NCBI GenBank assembly: GCA_013176395.1
Contig: JABMLP010000024.1
Span: forward strand, 310,001-374,000
DNA length: 64,000 nt
Reading direction: 5' to 3'
Origin: Venturia oleaginea
Lineage: Eukaryota > Ascomycota > Dothideomycetes > Venturiales > Venturiaceae
Part shown: piece after piece, positions 61,540 through 64,000 of the stretch
Position numbering within the stretch: the stretch's first letter is position 1
Layout: every line of letters starts with the position of its first letter
Notes under the pieces: generated by a model
Told to the model about the DNA's origin: nothing
Database searches by the model: none
What the model saw: the letters and a program-made list of their open reading frames with translations, nothing else
Made by a program: the position numbers and the translations under genes

Positions 61540-64000
61540 GGGCGCTGCCGAAGGACAAACAATCGGAGCGAAGAGGAGAAGAAGAAGTTGAGGGAACAGA
61601 CCGCTGCCTCTATTGCTGCTTTAGCTGCTTAACGTGACGAGCCAAAGCGTAATATCAGCATTTCTGCGAAGGTCAACCGTGACCGGCAGAAAACTGGGCA
61701 GAGTTTCCGAGAGTATGTTATCTTCTTAAAGTCCCTGTAGCACTTGATATGCCGCTGACCAAGACTTAGTTGGTGTGAGGACGCACGGCAAATGACACAA
61801 GTGGAATCCGACGATACTTAGGCTAAGCTCTGTGACTCCAATCCAGATGCTATTGACCTTATCAAGAGCTACCTAATTTATTATGTCGATGAGGGCTTCT
61901 ACTGGAAACCTCAGCTTCGCCTCAAAGACGAAGACGAAGACCAAAACCAAGACGAAGACGAGGTCTTCGAGCAAGACTCAGATGAAGTTATTCAGGGTAA
62001 GAAGCGAGTGCGGACAGTTAATTCATTGTTTACTGTCCTACGTGAATGGCAGAACCTGGTGGGAAATGCAGACGATCAATACCTCGCGAAGCGTCGGGAT
62101 TGTGTAACCCATTGGTAGGATAGAGAGCACTGGAAACTGAGGTATCAGGTTAGAAGACCCCATGGCCATAATGCGGTCTGGGAAATCACTTCAGTATATG
62201 GCGATCGATCCGGCGAGGTATACAAAGCTAATGCTAATTCCTAGTGGATCTCTTCTCTACAACTCTCGCGTCTGAGAAGGGCCTTACAAAGACCTTACTG
62301 AACAAGAAGGTCCAGACATCGGCCGCAGATCTTGTCATGCTCCTTAACGCTCTCCACGAGCAAGCAGATAAGATGAACAACAGCAGCAAGACACAACACA
62401 ACTGGCACTGCAAGACGCTCATCGCTGGTATTACCGGATGTCGGGGTGGGTGTCTTTCTAACCTATGATACAAAGACTTCGAAATTGGGCTTATCCGTGA
62501 CCGCGCTGATCCTGAAAGTGGAAGATTGGAATTAACATTGACGGCGAGGATCCCAAAAATCAAAAAGGCTAAAGTTACTACTAACTACAGCTCTCGGTAT
62601 GACCTTCCTTCCCTCGTCGCTGTTACGCAATTAACAGCGTTCTCAAATTTACGACCTTCGTTATGCCTTGTCCTACCACTTGTTTAGTGAGATGGTTCGT
62701 TGCTAAAGCACTTGCCGACGAAGCCTTCAAAGACTTTAATTCAATTCACGATATCCTCACTCTCCCTACACTTTCAGTCTCCCAATACGTTGCGCTGCGC
62801 TGGAAAGATAAAGTCCAGGATCAGCGGGTCTTTCCGATTGCCGACACCCATCGCTGGAGGCTCTGGCGGCGAGTCTGTCATCTCGCAGGATACCGTCATT
62901 CGCCCAAATACTACTCTATCCGGGTAGGAACTGGCAAGCAATTAGACGGTAAGGTATCAGAGACGTCTTTAGATAGCAATCTAATAATACATAGGCACAT
63001 TGACCCAAGCCTCTCGAAACTACGTCATGGATCAATCTAGCAGGACTTTCAAGAATTCCTATTAAACTAGCTGCTTGAGTTCCAATCTTGCCAGCGTAAG
63101 CTTAGGCTCCACGTTTGGAGGCGACCCAAAGCTTTATAAAGATATCTCAACTCCGTCCTTCCAGAGAGTTCCTGGCGCGCCTACAGACCTACCTGAATCT
63201 GATAATGCTTTTGTAGACCAGCATCCATCTATGAGATCGCTTTTCCTCCAGAGAGCAGCTGCTACCGGACGGACCCGATCCCGATTAAATGATCAAATCG
63301 GCCATATGCGAGAACGACTATCCGAGCAGCTCCTTGAGAGACGTCGAGCCGAATTCTTTACACTTTTCGATAGCAGGGCCGCAAAAGGCATTCCCATGCC
63401 TCCTGTTGTCCCGAATTACAGCAAGACGAGTGCAACCGAAGAAGCTATTGGGAAGACTCAAGATAAATGGCTCAAAACAGCTCGGAATGTCCCGGTCGAC
63501 CTTTTCGTCAATTTACTGGTCGCTAATCTCTCCGGAAAGAGGGTTTGGAAAGCATTGTCCCGTCTCCGCCAGCAAGGGTTCATTGACGACCTCAATAGCA
63601 GCGAAGAAACATCACAAGTTGTGACAAAGCCGAAGAGTACCCCTGCGCCTTCTGGTTGCAGCAAAGAGTTATCACAGACTGCAGAGCTGGAAAGCTTTAC
63701 TTCAACCGCTGATACGAACAAGGTATGTAGCACCGTAACTTTCGGGGCTCCTTATGCTGATCCGGTTGCCAGAGCGAAAATCTGGCCTCGTACCCATGCT
63801 TGTTATGTGACCACGTAATAGTCAAAACCAAATCCAATCTTTCCAAACACTATTGTGTTGTCCATCTCGAAGCTTGTAACTTCCGCACCCGCTTTCCGTG
63901 TCCGGTATGCCATCTAACGGTCGATCCGGGTCCGTCAGCTTGGAGTCTCCATGTGGCAACGCATCACGATGACAGGTTGGCACCACATTTCCCTACTCAG
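61538..64000 (+). pseudogene. Degenerate DUF3435 / C2H2 protein (Starship-captain-superfamily tyrosine recombinase), right partial
   Basis: From ATG 61538 the translation (with one likely intron before WCEDAR and another before DLFSTT) contains RNISISAKVNRDRQK, SNPDAIDLIKSYLIYYVDEGFYW, LREWQNLVGN, AADLVMLLNALHEQADKM, YKDFEIGLIRD, KALADEAFKDFNSIHDIL, WRRVCHLAGYRHSPKYYSIRVGTGKQLDG (in pieces), and the C-terminal coiled region ARL-like SLFLQRAAATGRTRSRL. These match fungal DUF3435 proteins, tyrosine recombinases of Starship captains and related C2H2-bearing copies. In-frame stops occur after ALAA (TAA), SDDT (TAG), THW (TAG) and before YKDF (TGA). The region 63797 onward encodes two C2H2 fingers (CLLCDHV... 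and CPVCHLTV...) in a shifted frame. The gene runs past the right edge. Confidence 0.8.

Overview
The window is nuclear DNA of a filamentous ascomycete (Pezizomycotina). The signs are short GT-AG introns (mostly 49-65 nt, with CTAAC/CTAAT-type branch sites), a White Collar-2 photoreceptor-partner gene, an APSES cell-cycle regulator, an OM14-type mitochondrial protein, a fungal DUF8021 secreted protein, and a decayed DUF3435 gene of the kind found in Pezizomycotina mobile elements. The class cannot be fixed from the sequence alone. Almost every gene is split, so I rebuilt exon structures by matching splice sites to reading frame and family expectation. Exon coordinates are given in each entry.

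Layout. 1-29.5 kb is gene-dense and mostly housekeeping: a partial PMP3-like proteolipid, a GH31 alpha-glucosidase, RAD50, wc-2, the TFIIA large subunit (TOA1), a DUF1769 protein, the RNA polymerase II largest subunit RPB1, the Set1-complex WD40 protein SWD1, MIA40, OM14, and a metallo-beta-lactamase-fold protein. RAD50/wc-2 and RPB1/SWD1 are divergent pairs. Both of the latter act in chromatin-coupled Pol II transcription, as does TOA1. 30-43.4 kb is more accessory: an MFS anion:cation symporter-type transporter, a short-chain dehydrogenase, a Maf nucleotide pyrophosphatase, a medium-chain reductase and a Baeyer-Villiger-type monooxygenase. Long AT-rich gaps separate them, and they hold inverted repeats and possible element remnants. 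44-60.3 kb has a Rab4-like GTPase, a broken serine carboxypeptidase, a glutathione transferase, an MBP1-type APSES factor divergent from a LYR-type mitochondrial gene, a GNAT acetyltransferase, a 260-codon frame with three internal stops, and a secreted DUF8021 protein. 60.7-64 kb has an intron-containing tRNA-Asp(GUC), a 60-bp tandem repeat array, and a degenerate DUF3435/C2H2 gene running off the right edge.

The most unusual points are: (1) the RPB1 C-terminal heptad domain is cut by nine 51-56 nt introns, five of them in the same codon position of the heptad; (2) the OM14 gene is only in frame if a 2-nt microexon is spliced in; (3) the right end carries a stop-riddled tyrosine-recombinase-like (Starship-captain superfamily) gene; (4) several genes are broken in ways that look recent. 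These are a GH31 tail frameshift, a carboxypeptidase that has lost its catalytic-serine motif, and a three-stop frame in which every stop is one C-to-T step from a sense codon.
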